Shown here: one piece after another, positions 7,056 through 14,211 of the stretch
Layout of the letters: the number at the start of each line of letters is the position of its first letter
Position numbering within the stretch: the stretch's first letter is position 1
Source of the DNA: an uncultured Ignavibacteria bacterium
GTDB lineage: Bacteria; Bacteroidota; Ignavibacteria; Tepidaquicellales; Tepidaquicellaceae
DNA length: 14,298 nt
NCBI GenBank assembly: GCA_937974175.1
Contig: CALJIG010000002.1
Location: 1 to 14,298, forward strand
Reading direction: 5' to 3'
Made by a program: the position numbers and the translations under genes
The notes under the pieces: model-generated
Database searches by the model: none
What the model was told of the DNA's origin: nothing
The model's input: only the letters and a program-made list of their open reading frames with translations

Positions 7056-7068
7056 GACTAATTTAGTC
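7056..7068. promoter_or_regulatory. Proximal putative IscR/Rrf2 operator
   Basis: GACTAA-T-TTAGTC is a perfect 6-bp dyad around one base, 25 bp before the iscR start codon. With its near-copy at 6952 it gives two sites about 104 bp apart, ten helical turns. In known systems Fe-S-loaded IscR represses its own operon from such sites. The arrangement supports autoregulation here, but the match to the E. coli consensus is only partial. Confidence 0.55.
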
Positions 7069-7093
7069 CAACATAACAAACGACTAAGAATAA

Positions 7094-7498
7094 GTGATAA
7101 AACTCTCGAAAAAGATGGAATATGCCTTGATGGCTCTGAAGCACTTTGCTGCAGCAGATAACGGAATTGTAACTGCTAAAGAAATTTCCGAGCGATATAA
7201 AATTCCTTATGAACTGCTTTCAAAAATTCTTCAGAAGCTGAAACGCGATAACGTGCTCACATCAATTCAGGGAACAAAAGGCGGCTATCAACTGAATAAA
7301 AAACCTGAAGATATTGATATTCACTTCTTAATGAATGCAATCGATGGTGACATCGGACTTACAGAATGCCAGTGCAATCATAACACAGGCGGTAAATGTA
7401 CTCTGAATGACAACTGCTCAATAAAAGAACCTGTATCTCAAATGCAAAGAGAGATTGAAGAGCTTTTTAAAAGAAAAACAATTTTAGATTTCGTATAA
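7094..7498 (+). CDS. iscR: Rrf2-family iron-sulfur-sensing regulator IscR
   Basis: This 134-aa winged-helix protein of the Rrf2 family is the likely Fe-S-sensing regulator of the operon it heads. The N-terminus LSKKMEYALMAL matches the family's first helix. AKEISERYKIPYELLSKILQKL (28-49) is the recognition helix-turn-helix, followed by the wing motif GTKGGYQL (60-67). The ligand region has Cys92, Cys94, Cys102 and Cys108; E. coli IscR uses Cys92, Cys98 and Cys104. The spacing differs, but three cysteines plus a nearby His are available to hold a [2Fe-2S] cluster. The start is GTG at 7094; the next ATG (residue 8) would cut the first helix, so GTG is preferred. Two dyad sites upstream suggest autorepression. 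The iscS gene begins 50 bp after its stop. Confidence 0.9.
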   Translation: MIKLSKKMEYALMALKHFAAADNGIVTAKEISERYKIPYELLSKILQKLKRDNVLTSIQGTKGGYQLNKKPEDIDIHFLMNAIDGDIGLTECQCNHNTGGKCTLNDNCSIKEPVSQMQREIEELFKRKTILDFV

Positions 7499-7548
7499 AA
7501 ATTACTAATAAGATTTTAAAAAATAAAAAACAACAGGAGAAAATTTAA

Positions 7549-8763
7549 ATGAATTTCCCGATTTACATGGACCACAATGCTACTACTCCGATGGATCCCC
7601 GAGTTTTAGAAGCGATGATGCCTTACTTCACAAAAGTATATGGTAATGCAGCAAGCAGAAGCCATCAATACGGATGGGAAGCTGAAGAAGCTGTTGAAAA
7701 AGCAAGACAACAAATTGCTGATTTGATCGGCTGCACAACAAAGGAAATAGTTTTCACAAGCGGCGCGACTGAATCAGACAACCTTGCACTTATGGGTATT
7801 GCTGAAATGTATGCATCAAAAGGAAATCATATAATTACTCTTCCTACAGAACACAAAGCAATTATCGATACATGCAAATATCTTGAGAGACACGGAAAAG
7901 AAGTCACATACTTAAGCGTTGATGAATTCGGAATGGTTGATCTTGAAGCTTTAAGAAATGCAATTAAAGACACAACGATATTAGTTTCTATAATGATGGC
8001 TAATAATGAGATCGGAACGATTCAGCCCGTTGCTGAAATCGGAAAGATTTGCAGAGAGAAAGGTGTTATTTTCCACACTGATGCAACTCAGGGTGTAGGA
8101 AAAATTCCTGTTGATGTAAACGCAATGAATATAGATTTAATGAGCTTCACTGCTCATAAAATGTACGGACCTAAAGGTGTCGGCGCATTATATGTAAGAA
8201 AGAAAAGCCCGAGAGTAAAACTCTCCGAGCAAATGCACGGCGGCGGACATGAAAGAGGAATGAGAAGCGGTACATTGAACGTTCCCGGTATTGTTGGATT
8301 CGGAAAAGCTTGCGAGATTTGCAAAGAAGAAATGGAATCAGAATCAAAACGCTTAATTTACTTGAGAGACAAAATGATTAACACATTTTTATCGAGAGTA
8401 AAATACAGCTACCTTAACGGACACCCGACAGAAAGACTTCCGCACAACGTAAACGTAAGCTTTGAATATGTTGAAGGTGAAGGCTTAATGATGGGTATTA
8501 AGGATTTAGCGGTATCATCGGGAAGCGCATGCACATCGGCAACTCTTGAACCATCGTATGTATTAAAGGCATTAGGAAGAGGTGACGAGCTTGCTCACTC
8601 ATCGATCAGATACGGACTCGGAAGATTTACCACTGAAGAAGAAGTTGATTTTGCAATTGAGCAGACAATCGATTCGGTTAATCACTTACGCGAACTTTCA
8701 CCATTATGGGAAATGTTTAATGAAGGTATTGATTTGAAATCTGTACAGTGGGCAGCACATTAA
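7549..8763 (+). CDS. iscS: Cysteine desulfurase IscS
   Basis: This PLP-dependent enzyme converts L-cysteine to alanine and holds the sulfur as a persulfide for transfer to IscU. At 404 aa it equals E. coli IscS in length. MDHNATTPMDP is the usual N-terminal motif. TEHKA near 103-107 carries the PLP-stacking His. SFTAHKMYGPKG contains the PLP Schiff-base Lys204. SSGSACTS contains the catalytic Cys328 on the mobile loop. The C-terminal SPLWEMFNEGIDL is nearly the same as in proteobacterial IscS, the region that contacts IscU. This places it in group I (IscS/NifS) rather than the SufS group. A good Shine-Dalgarno sequence, AGGAG, lies at 7535-7539, 9 nt before the ATG. It is the second gene of the isc operon. 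Confidence 0.97.
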   Translation: MNFPIYMDHNATTPMDPRVLEAMMPYFTKVYGNAASRSHQYGWEAEEAVEKARQQIADLIGCTTKEIVFTSGATESDNLALMGIAEMYASKGNHIITLPTEHKAIIDTCKYLERHGKEVTYLSVDEFGMVDLEALRNAIKDTTILVSIMMANNEIGTIQPVAEIGKICREKGVIFHTDATQGVGKIPVDVNAMNIDLMSFTAHKMYGPKGVGALYVRKKSPRVKLSEQMHGGGHERGMRSGTLNVPGIVGFGKACEICKEEMESESKRLIYLRDKMINTFLSRVKYSYLNGHPTERLPHNVNVSFEYVEGEGLMMGIKDLAVSSGSACTSATLEPSYVLKALGRGDELAHSSIRYGLGRFTTEEEVDFAIEQTIDSVNHLRELSPLWEMFNEGIDLKSVQWAAH

Positions 8764-8823
8764 TTTTCAATAAAAAAATAAAATTTAAAATAATAGTAAT
8801 ACTAAATTAGGAGATTTAAAAAA

Positions 8824-9234
8824 ATGGCTTATTCAGATAAAGTAGTTGACCATTACAGCAATCCAAGAAACGTCGGAAGCTTTGATAAGAACGATCCTTC
8901 AGTCGGTACCGGTTTAGTCGGTGCTCCTGAGTGCGGAGACGTTATGAAACTACAAATCAAAGTTAACGAGCAGGGAATTGTTGAAGACGCGAAATTCAAG
9001 ACATACGGATGCGGAAGCGCAATTGCATCATCATCGCTTGCAACGGAATGGCTTAAAGGTAAGACACTTGACGAAGCTTACAATATCAAGAATACTGAGA
9101 TTGTTGCCGAGTTAAACTTACCGCCGGTAAAAATACACTGTTCAGTATTGGCAGAAGATGCTATTAAAATGGCAATTGAAGATTATAAAAAGAAAAAAGA
9201 TGTACCTGCTGAAAAAGAAGCGGTTACAGCTTAA
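8824..9234 (+). CDS. iscU: Iron-sulfur cluster scaffold IscU
   Basis: This is the scaffold on which [2Fe-2S] clusters are built from IscS sulfur and iron. At 136 aa it is slightly longer than the E. coli protein because of a charged C-terminal tail (KKKKDVPAEKEAV). All cluster ligands are present: Cys37 in APECGD with Asp39, Cys63 in GCGSA, and His105/Cys106. LPPVK at 99-103 is the exact motif bound by the HscA chaperone, and hscB/hscA follow downstream, so the chaperone step should work as in E. coli. The N-terminal MAYSDKVVDHYSNPRNVGS is also typical. AGGAG at 8809-8813 precedes the ATG. The gap from iscS is 60 bp, with no terminator. Confidence 0.97.
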   Translation: MAYSDKVVDHYSNPRNVGSFDKNDPSVGTGLVGAPECGDVMKLQIKVNEQGIVEDAKFKTYGCGSAIASSSLATEWLKGKTLDEAYNIKNTEIVAELNLPPVKIHCSVLAEDAIKMAIEDYKKKKDVPAEKEAVTA

Positions 9235-9284
9235 TTCTATTTATTAAATTAGTACAAAAAATTAAAACTAAATAATTTTTAACA

Positions 9285-9662
9285 ATGGCAGAAACGATAG
9301 AAGTAAAACCCGAGTTTATTCCAGGGGTCAGCGAAGAGATTAATATTACAGATAAAGCGATAGCTGAAGTAAAAAAGATAATGGAAGAAAACAGCATCCC
9401 GGGTGAATATGGCTTAAGGGTCGGTATAAAAGGCGGCGGCTGTTCAGGACTTACATATACTTTGGGATTTGACGGAGAAGAGCGCCCCGGCGATAATATA
9501 ATCGAGAAAGACGGAGTAAAAGTTTACATAGACATGAAGAGTAATTTATATCTTTCCGGAACAGAACTGGATTTCACAGACGGTTTGAATGGCAGAGGGT
9601 TTGTATTCAATAATCCTAATGCAAAAAGAACCTGCGGATGCGGCAGCTCTTTCGGTGTATAA
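9285..9662 (+). CDS. iscA: A-type iron-sulfur carrier IscA
   Basis: This 125-aa HesB/IscA-fold protein receives or delivers Fe-S clusters or iron. The three conserved cysteines are Cys53 in GGGCSG and Cys117 and Cys119 in TCGCGSSF. Compared with the usual roughly 107 residues it has about 18 extra N-terminal residues (MAETIEVKPEFIPG) before the conserved INITDKAI segment. A later Met start would lose the fold, so the ATG at 9285 is kept. ErpA-like function cannot be excluded; the position after iscU favours IscA. The gap to hscB (9663-9841) is unusually long for this operon and is full of hairpins. Confidence 0.93.
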   Translation: MAETIEVKPEFIPGVSEEINITDKAIAEVKKIMEENSIPGEYGLRVGIKGGGCSGLTYTLGFDGEERPGDNIIEKDGVKVYIDMKSNLYLSGTELDFTDGLNGRGFVFNNPNAKRTCGCGSSFGV

Positions 9663-9693
9663 TTTTATATTCTGATTTTTGAAATATTTTTAG

Positions 9694-9728
9694 AACCTGA
9701 TGAGACCGCGGCAGCGGATTATCAGGTT
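9694..9728 (+). terminator. Nested hairpin after iscA, possible attenuator
   Basis: AACCTGAT (9694-9701) pairs with ATCAGGTT (9721-9728). Inside the loop, CCGC-GGCA-GCGG (9706-9717) forms a second GC-rich stem. TTTTATATTTT follows. This could end or reduce transcription before hscB and so set the iscA:hscBA ratio. The T-run is interrupted and the loop is large, so a partial terminator or processing site is as likely as a full terminator. Confidence 0.45.
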
Positions 9729-9750
9729 TTATATTTTATAACGATTTTGC

Positions 9751-9829
9751 CCTGTGGAAACAGGATTTGTAGAGACGCAATACTTTGCGTCTTACAATAA
9801 TTTTTGAGAGACACAATGTATTGTGTCTC
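9751..9829. repeat. Cluster of palindromes between iscA and hscB
   Basis: Three further hairpins follow in series. CCTGT-GGAA-ACAGG covers 9751-9764. AGACGCAA-TACT-TTGCGTCT covers 9773-9792. GAGACACAAT-GT-ATTGTGTCTC covers 9808-9829, 10 bp perfect. The last two share the GAGAC(G/A)CAAT core and CTAC flank and look like two diverged copies of one small palindromic repeat. I recall GTAGAGACGCAA...TTGCGTCTCTAC elements as dispersed repeats in other genomes, but could not check this. They lie 12 bp or more before the hscB ATG. Confidence 0.75.
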
Positions 9830-9841
9830 TACTTTATTAAA

Positions 9842-10420
9842 ATGATTAATTATTTTCAGGTTTTAGGAATACCAAAAAAATTATCGATAGATACGACAGG
9901 GCTTGAAAAAATTTATCACGATTTAAGTAAAAAAAATCATCCGGATTTTTTTCTTAATCAGGGCGAAGATAAATATTTAGATGCGCTCGAAACCTCTTCT
10001 CAGATAAATCAGGGATACAAAACATTAAAGGATCCATTGGCAAGAATTAATTATATTCTTGCACTCGATGCTCCGCAGTTATTAGCGGAAAAGGATAATT
10101 CCGTTGCACCGGATTTACTTATGAAAGTTATGGAAATACAGGAAACTATTGAAAGCTATCACGATGCAGAGGAAAAAGAGAAAGAGGCAATTGTAAACGA
10201 GCTTGCGGAGATAAAAGAAGATTTGAATGAAGACGTGAATAATATTCTGAATGATATAAATGAGATGTTCAAAAAATATGATGAAGCTGTTGAGAAAAAT
10301 GAAGACACGATTGAAACGTTAATGAAAATGAAAACTCTTCTACATAAAAGAAATTATATTAATACTTTAATACATACAATCGATGCTGAAGTTTTTGGCG
10401 GAGAAAAGATTAAACATTAA
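9842..10420 (+). CDS. hscB: J-domain co-chaperone HscB
   Basis: This 192-aa co-chaperone brings IscU to HscA and stimulates HscA ATPase. The J domain fills roughly residues 1-75: YFQVLGIP at the start, YHDLSKKNHPDFF with the HPD triad at 33-35, then INQGYKTLKDPLARINYIL. The C-terminal part is a charged, helical bundle as in HscB, which binds IscU. The start is placed at ATG 9842 because MINYFQVLG matches the normal HscB beginning. A reading from TTG 9785 would add 19 residues encoded by the palindromic repeat and is rejected. The gene is followed after 20 bp by hscA. Within the operon it comes after the hairpin-rich gap, so it may be expressed at a different level from iscSUA. Confidence 0.93.
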   Translation: MINYFQVLGIPKKLSIDTTGLEKIYHDLSKKNHPDFFLNQGEDKYLDALETSSQINQGYKTLKDPLARINYILALDAPQLLAEKDNSVAPDLLMKVMEIQETIESYHDAEEKEKEAIVNELAEIKEDLNEDVNNILNDINEMFKKYDEAVEKNEDTIETLMKMKTLLHKRNYINTLIHTIDAEVFGGEKIKH

Positions 10421-10440
10421 CAATCAAATACTAAAAAGTT

Positions 10441-12303
10441 TTGCTGCAGATAGAAATACCAAAAGAGCTCAAGAAAAAGAATGATGTTATCGTAGGGATT
10501 GACCTGGGCACGACTAACTCACTTATTGCATACGTTAAAGACGGCACTCCGAAGATTATTACTAACGATGGCGAGGATAAACTCGTCCCATCTGTAATTT
10601 ATATCGATTACGAAAAAAATATTCTAATCGGAACTGAAGCAAAGAAGCATTTAATCACTGATACCGATAAAACGATTTACTCTGTAAAAAGATTAATGGG
10701 AAAATCCTACGAAGATATTCAGGGAGATTCGCATTTAGTTTCATACAATATCAGTGAAAAGGCAAAAGAAGGATTGGTACGATTAACATTAGCAGAAAAA
10801 GATTATAGCCCTATAGAATTATCATCATTCATTTTAGCGGAATTAAAAGAGCGCGCCGAAAAATATTTCGGACATGACATTAAAAAATGTGTAATAACCG
10901 TTCCTGCATACTTCAATGATGCGCAGAGACAGGCAACAAAAGATGCAGGTAAAATTGCAGGACTTGATGTACTTCGTATAATTAACGAACCCACTGCAGC
11001 AGCATTAGCATATGGATTAGATAAAAATGTAAGTGGCTCGGCTGAAAAAATAATTGCAGTTTATGATTTAGGCGGCGGAACGTTTGATATTTCGATTTTA
11101 AAATTGAAAGACGGAATATTTGAAGTCCTTGCCACGCATGGTGATACATATTTAGGCGGCGATGATTTTGATAAAGCTCTTATTGATTATTTTATAAAAG
11201 ACATTGATTTAAAATTATCAAAGACAGATTTAAGCAAGCTCAGAGAAATTGCAGAAGATACAAAAAGGAAATTAACCGATGTAAATGAACTTGAAATAAA
11301 TGCAGAGCTACCTGATTCGAAATCCAAGTTAAATAAAAAAGTAACACTTGAAGTTTTTGAATCACTTATAAAACCGATTGTAGATAAAACTGAAATTGCC
11401 TGTAAGGCAGCTATAAAAGATTCTAAAGTTGATTTAAAAAATATTGATACAGTTGTAATGGTCGGCGGTTCAACAAGAGTACCGCTTGTTATAAAAACAG
11501 TTGAAGAAATCTTCGGCAAGCAGCCATTCAATAATATTGACCCTGATGATGTTGTTGCGCTGGGCGCAGCAGTTCAGGCGGATATTCTTGCAGGGAATAG
11601 AAAAGATATTTTACTTCTTGATGTAAACCCGTTGTCGTTAGGAATAGAAACTATAGGCGGAGTTATGAGCGTTCTTATTCCCCGTAACACAACTATTCCT
11701 ACTCAGCAAAAAGAAACGTACACAACTTTTATGGATAACCAGACCGGAGTTGTTGTAAATGTTTATCAGGGTGAAAGGGAATTTGTAAAAGATAACCGCT
11801 CGCTTGCGCAGTTTATTTTAAAAGGAATAGTACCTCAGCCTGCAGGAATGCCTAAGATAGAGGTCAGCTTTATAATTGATACTGACGGAATTTTAAGAGT
11901 AAGAGCAAAAGATTTAAAAACTCAGAAAGAGCAGGAGATAGAAGTAAAGCCATCCTACGGATTAACGGATAACGAAGTTGAAGAAATGATTGTAGAAGGA
12001 TTGAAAAATGCCCGCTCAGACATGAAGGAAAGAACTTTTATTGAAACAAAGACTGATGCTGAAAGACTTATACATGCGGTAGAGAAAGTTTTAGAGACCA
12101 GAAAAGAATCTATTACAAAAAATGAAAAAGAAATGATAGCTTCAATGCTAAATGAATTGAAGGCTGCCATCGATGCAAAGAACACTGAAATGATAAAGCA
12201 GTTACAGGATAAGCTTGATCAGGAAACAACTCCACTGGCTCAGAGAATTATGGATGACTCCATAAATAATGCCCTTAAAGATAAATCTTTAATGGAGCTG
12301 TAA
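10441..12303 (+). CDS. hscA: Hsp70-type chaperone HscA for Fe-S cluster transfer
   Basis: This 620-aa specialised Hsp70 uses ATP, with HscB, to release clusters from IscU by binding its LPPVK motif. The ATPase domain shows GIDLGTTNS (19-27), VPAYFNDAQRQATKDAG, IINEPTAAALAYG, YDLGGGTFDISIL and VGGSTRVP. The substrate-binding domain shows NPLSLGIETIGGVMSVLIPRN, and a helical lid ends the protein at KSLMEL. The length is close to E. coli HscA (616). The position after hscB and the IscU motif separate it from DnaK, as does the missing EEVD-like or acidic DnaK tail. No ATG is available before the first phosphate-binding loop, and TAA lies three codons upstream, so TTG at 10441 (or CTG at 10444) must be the start. 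This gives MLQIEIP, matching the LLQI beginning of HscA. A terminator follows. Confidence 0.94.
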   Translation: MLQIEIPKELKKKNDVIVGIDLGTTNSLIAYVKDGTPKIITNDGEDKLVPSVIYIDYEKNILIGTEAKKHLITDTDKTIYSVKRLMGKSYEDIQGDSHLVSYNISEKAKEGLVRLTLAEKDYSPIELSSFILAELKERAEKYFGHDIKKCVITVPAYFNDAQRQATKDAGKIAGLDVLRIINEPTAAALAYGLDKNVSGSAEKIIAVYDLGGGTFDISILKLKDGIFEVLATHGDTYLGGDDFDKALIDYFIKDIDLKLSKTDLSKLREIAEDTKRKLTDVNELEINAELPDSKSKLNKKVTLEVFESLIKPIVDKTEIACKAAIKDSKVDLKNIDTVVMVGGSTRVPLVIKTVEEIFGKQPFNNIDPDDVVALGAAVQADILAGNRKDILLLDVNPLSLGIETIGGVMSVLIPRNTTIPTQQKETYTTFMDNQTGVVVNVYQGEREFVKDNRSLAQFILKGIVPQPAGMPKIEVSFIIDTDGILRVRAKDLKTQKEQEIEVKPSYGLTDNEVEEMIVEGLKNARSDMKERTFIETKTDAERLIHAVEKVLETRKESITKNEKEMIASMLNELKAAIDAKNTEMIKQLQDKLDQETTPLAQRIMDDSINNALKDKSLMEL

Positions 12304-12316
12304 AAAGTTTGACTTA

Positions 12317-12363
12317 CTTTGCGGTGCGCTTGGGCCTGGGCGTATCACGCAAAGGATTTTTTT
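12317..12363 (+). terminator. Intrinsic terminator ending the isc operon
   Basis: CTTTGCG (12317-12323) pairs with CGCAAAG (12348-12354). Inside, GTGCGC pairs with GCGTAT through two G-T pairs, with a CA bulge. GA and then seven T (12357-12363) follow. It sits 14 bp after the hscA stop and separates the isc operon from sodB. Confidence 0.75.
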
Positions 12364-12422
12364 AAGTTTAAAAACAATTTTTAATTAAATATATTCATTA
12401 ATTCTATTAAAAGGAGAATAAA

Positions 12423-13049
12423 ATGTCATACGAATGGAAATTCAATAAAAGACCTTACTCAGATGAAGAAGCAAAAACCTTATTGAAGGATGTTATGTCG
12501 CCTGAAACAACTGACTGGCACTATAACACCCACCACAAAGGTTATGTAACAGCATTAAACAACATCGAAAAAGGTTTAGAGACTGCTGATAAAGCAGCAG
12601 CAAACGGTAACTTCAGCCAGTTCGGTGAAATGAAAAGAAGATTTACCTGGAACCACGCAGGTACTCTGATGCATGATATCTATTGGGATAATCTTGGCGG
12701 CGATGGAAATATAGACAGCGCACCGGAAATTAAAAAAGCTATCGAAGAAAGTTTCGGAAGCTTTGATAACTGGAAGGCAGATTTCAAAGCAGCTTGTATG
12801 TCAGCCAAACTTTCAGGCTGGGGAGTATTAGTTGCAGATCAATTATACAGCGGAAGATTATTAAATATCACTACTGATGAACATCATTACGGAGCAATCT
12901 GGGGCGGTATTCCGCTTGTAGCCTGCGACGTATTTGAACACGCTTACTATCATAAAGATGGTCCGGGCCGAGCAAAATACATTGATAATTTTATCAATGG
13001 CTTGCATTGGGGAAGAATCAACGACAGATTTAAAAAATTTGTAAAGTAA
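12423..13049 (+). CDS. sodB: Fe/Mn superoxide dismutase with second-sphere histidine
   Basis: This 208-aa cytoplasmic enzyme turns superoxide into peroxide and oxygen. The expected metal ligands are all present: His33 (WHYNTHHKGY), His83 (LMHDIYW), Asp169 and His173 (CDVFEHAYY). The residue four before His83 is Gly79. At the position of the active-site glutamine of E. coli Mn-SOD there is His154 (DEHHYG), 15 residues before Asp169. A histidine here is known in some Fe or cambialistic enzymes such as those of Sulfolobus and Mycobacterium. The metal cannot therefore be assigned by the usual Gln rule; the symbol sodB is conventional only. The N-terminus EWKFNKRPYSDEEAK departs from the common LPxLPY start. 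A strong Shine-Dalgarno sequence AAGGAG lies at 12411-12416 before the ATG at 12423. It follows the isc terminator and probably has its own promoter. Confidence 0.93.
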   Translation: MSYEWKFNKRPYSDEEAKTLLKDVMSPETTDWHYNTHHKGYVTALNNIEKGLETADKAAANGNFSQFGEMKRRFTWNHAGTLMHDIYWDNLGGDGNIDSAPEIKKAIEESFGSFDNWKADFKAACMSAKLSGWGVLVADQLYSGRLLNITTDEHHYGAIWGGIPLVACDVFEHAYYHKDGPGRAKYIDNFINGLHWGRINDRFKKFVK

Positions 13050-13078
13050 TATTTTTTTTAATTTGACCACGATTAAAA

Positions 13079-13660
13079 TTGATTTCTAATATTAAAAAAT
13101 ACTTCTCGCTATTAATATTAGTCTGTTCTTTTTCAGGTATGGTTTTATTTCAATCCTGTAAAAAAGCCGATGATGTTAAGCCGCCGGTAACGAATTCCAG
13201 CAAAGATTTTCAATGGAAGGAAAAGCTCAGCGTAGCTGATATTCCCGATATGCCGCTCAAAGGGTTTCTGAAAGGCAAGGAATTGAAAATTGATTATGTG
13301 AATTTTGAAAAATGGAGAGGCAGCGGGGATAATGTATTTAATTTCGGAGATAAAAAGCCGAATCAGCCATGCGGATATGTTGAAAACGATAATGCTGTTC
13401 AACTACTGAGAAAGTCAGGAGAAATTCCGAAAGGTGAATTTGTTAAAACATCTTTTGATGCAAACATGGACGGCTATGTTGCAGACTATCACTTCACTGA
13501 AAAAGATAACATGAAAAAAATCTCTGTGCCTTGGAATTGCGCTTTATTCATAGAAGAAATGACTGATGACGTTGTAAAAGGTAAGATTGCTATTTGTTTC
13601 AAAGACGATTCAAAAAGCTGGATCGCAGGTAAGTTTGAAGCAGTCAGATGTTCCAATTAG
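13079..13660 (+). CDS. Hypothetical lipoprotein
   Basis: This 193-aa exported protein of unknown function begins with a lipoprotein signal peptide: ISNIKK, a hydrophobic segment, then LFQSC with Cys27 as the likely lipidated residue. The lipobox is loose, as is common in Bacteroidota. The mature domain contains PLKGFLKGKELKIDYVNFEKW near residues 60-80 and four more cysteines (near 99, 153, 172 and 191) that could form two disulfides, fitting an envelope protein. The start is TTG at 13079; the next ATG is inside the signal peptide and would remove its charged start. No Shine-Dalgarno sequence is seen. It lies 29 bp after sodB with no terminator between, so read-through from sodB is possible. 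I do not recognise the family. Confidence 0.75.
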   Translation: MISNIKKYFSLLILVCSFSGMVLFQSCKKADDVKPPVTNSSKDFQWKEKLSVADIPDMPLKGFLKGKELKIDYVNFEKWRGSGDNVFNFGDKKPNQPCGYVENDNAVQLLRKSGEIPKGEFVKTSFDANMDGYVADYHFTEKDNMKKISVPWNCALFIEEMTDDVVKGKIAICFKDDSKSWIAGKFEAVRCSN

Positions 13661-13690
13661 AATTCAGAATTTATTAATTAAACCATAACA

Positions 13691-14200
13691 ATGAAAAAAT
13701 TAATTTTAACTCTTTTCGCTTTTTCTCTCATCACAGCAGTGGGCTGCAAAGTTGATGTAAAGACAGGCGATGATGCAAATAATGATAAAAAGACTGAGAC
13801 AGGAAAAGAGCAATCAAATTCTAGTGATAACAAATCATCGGGTGAAGCTCCGAAAGATAACGGTAATTCGGGCTCAAACGATTTAGGGCTGACTTCAGGA
13901 ATACCAAGCAATTATCCGACAGATGTTCCTCAACCTAAAGACAGTAAATGTCTTGGTTCGCTGAACAGTTCTGAAGGAACAGTTGTAACATTTGAATCGA
14001 CACAAAGCGTAAAAGATATTCTTGAATATTATAAAGCAGAAATGAAAAAGAACGGTTATGAAGTAGGTGAAGGCGGAGAAGTTTTAATGAGCGATAAAGG
14101 CGGAATTGTCGGCTGGAAAAAAGGCGCAAAAGAAGTAGGATTGATGTTAGGTGTAAACGACGATAAAAAAAATACATCTATAGTCATAACTTATAAATAA
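13691..14200 (+). CDS. Hypothetical lipoprotein with low-complexity linker
   Basis: This 169-aa lipoprotein of unknown function has signal MKKLILTLFAFSLITAVGC, a good lipobox (AVGC) and lipidation Cys19. Residues about 20-68 are a flexible linker rich in Asp, Asn, Lys, Ser and Gly. The C-terminal domain (about 70-169) contains IPSNYPTDVPQP and a VKDILEYYKAEMKKNGYEV helix. This pattern occurs in small bacterial envelope proteins that pair a proline-rich start with a YYxxxMxxxGW/Y helix; no precise family can be named. It follows the previous lipoprotein by 30 bp and precedes another exported protein by 11 bp, so the three may form one unit. Confidence 0.8.
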   Translation: MKKLILTLFAFSLITAVGCKVDVKTGDDANNDKKTETGKEQSNSSDNKSSGEAPKDNGNSGSNDLGLTSGIPSNYPTDVPQPKDSKCLGSLNSSEGTVVTFESTQSVKDILEYYKAEMKKNGYEVGEGGEVLMSDKGGIVGWKKGAKEVGLMLGVNDDKKNTSIVITYK

Positions 14201-14211
14201 TTAAAAAAAAT

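Noticed and set aside
9785..9841. Longer hscB reading from TTG at 9785
   Set aside because: The extra 19 codons lie in the palindromic repeat, while the ATG at 9842 gives the normal HscB N-terminus MINYFQVLG.
11187..11531. 114-codon open frame opposite hscA
   Set aside because: It lies wholly within the conserved ATPase domain coding sequence on the other strand, and its translation is low-complexity Ser/Phe-rich, typical of a shadow frame.
13935..14177. 80-codon minus-strand frame opposite the second lipoprotein
   Set aside because: Its Leu/Arg/Ser-rich translation comes from the complement of Glu/Lys-rich codons; the plus-strand lipoprotein is clear.
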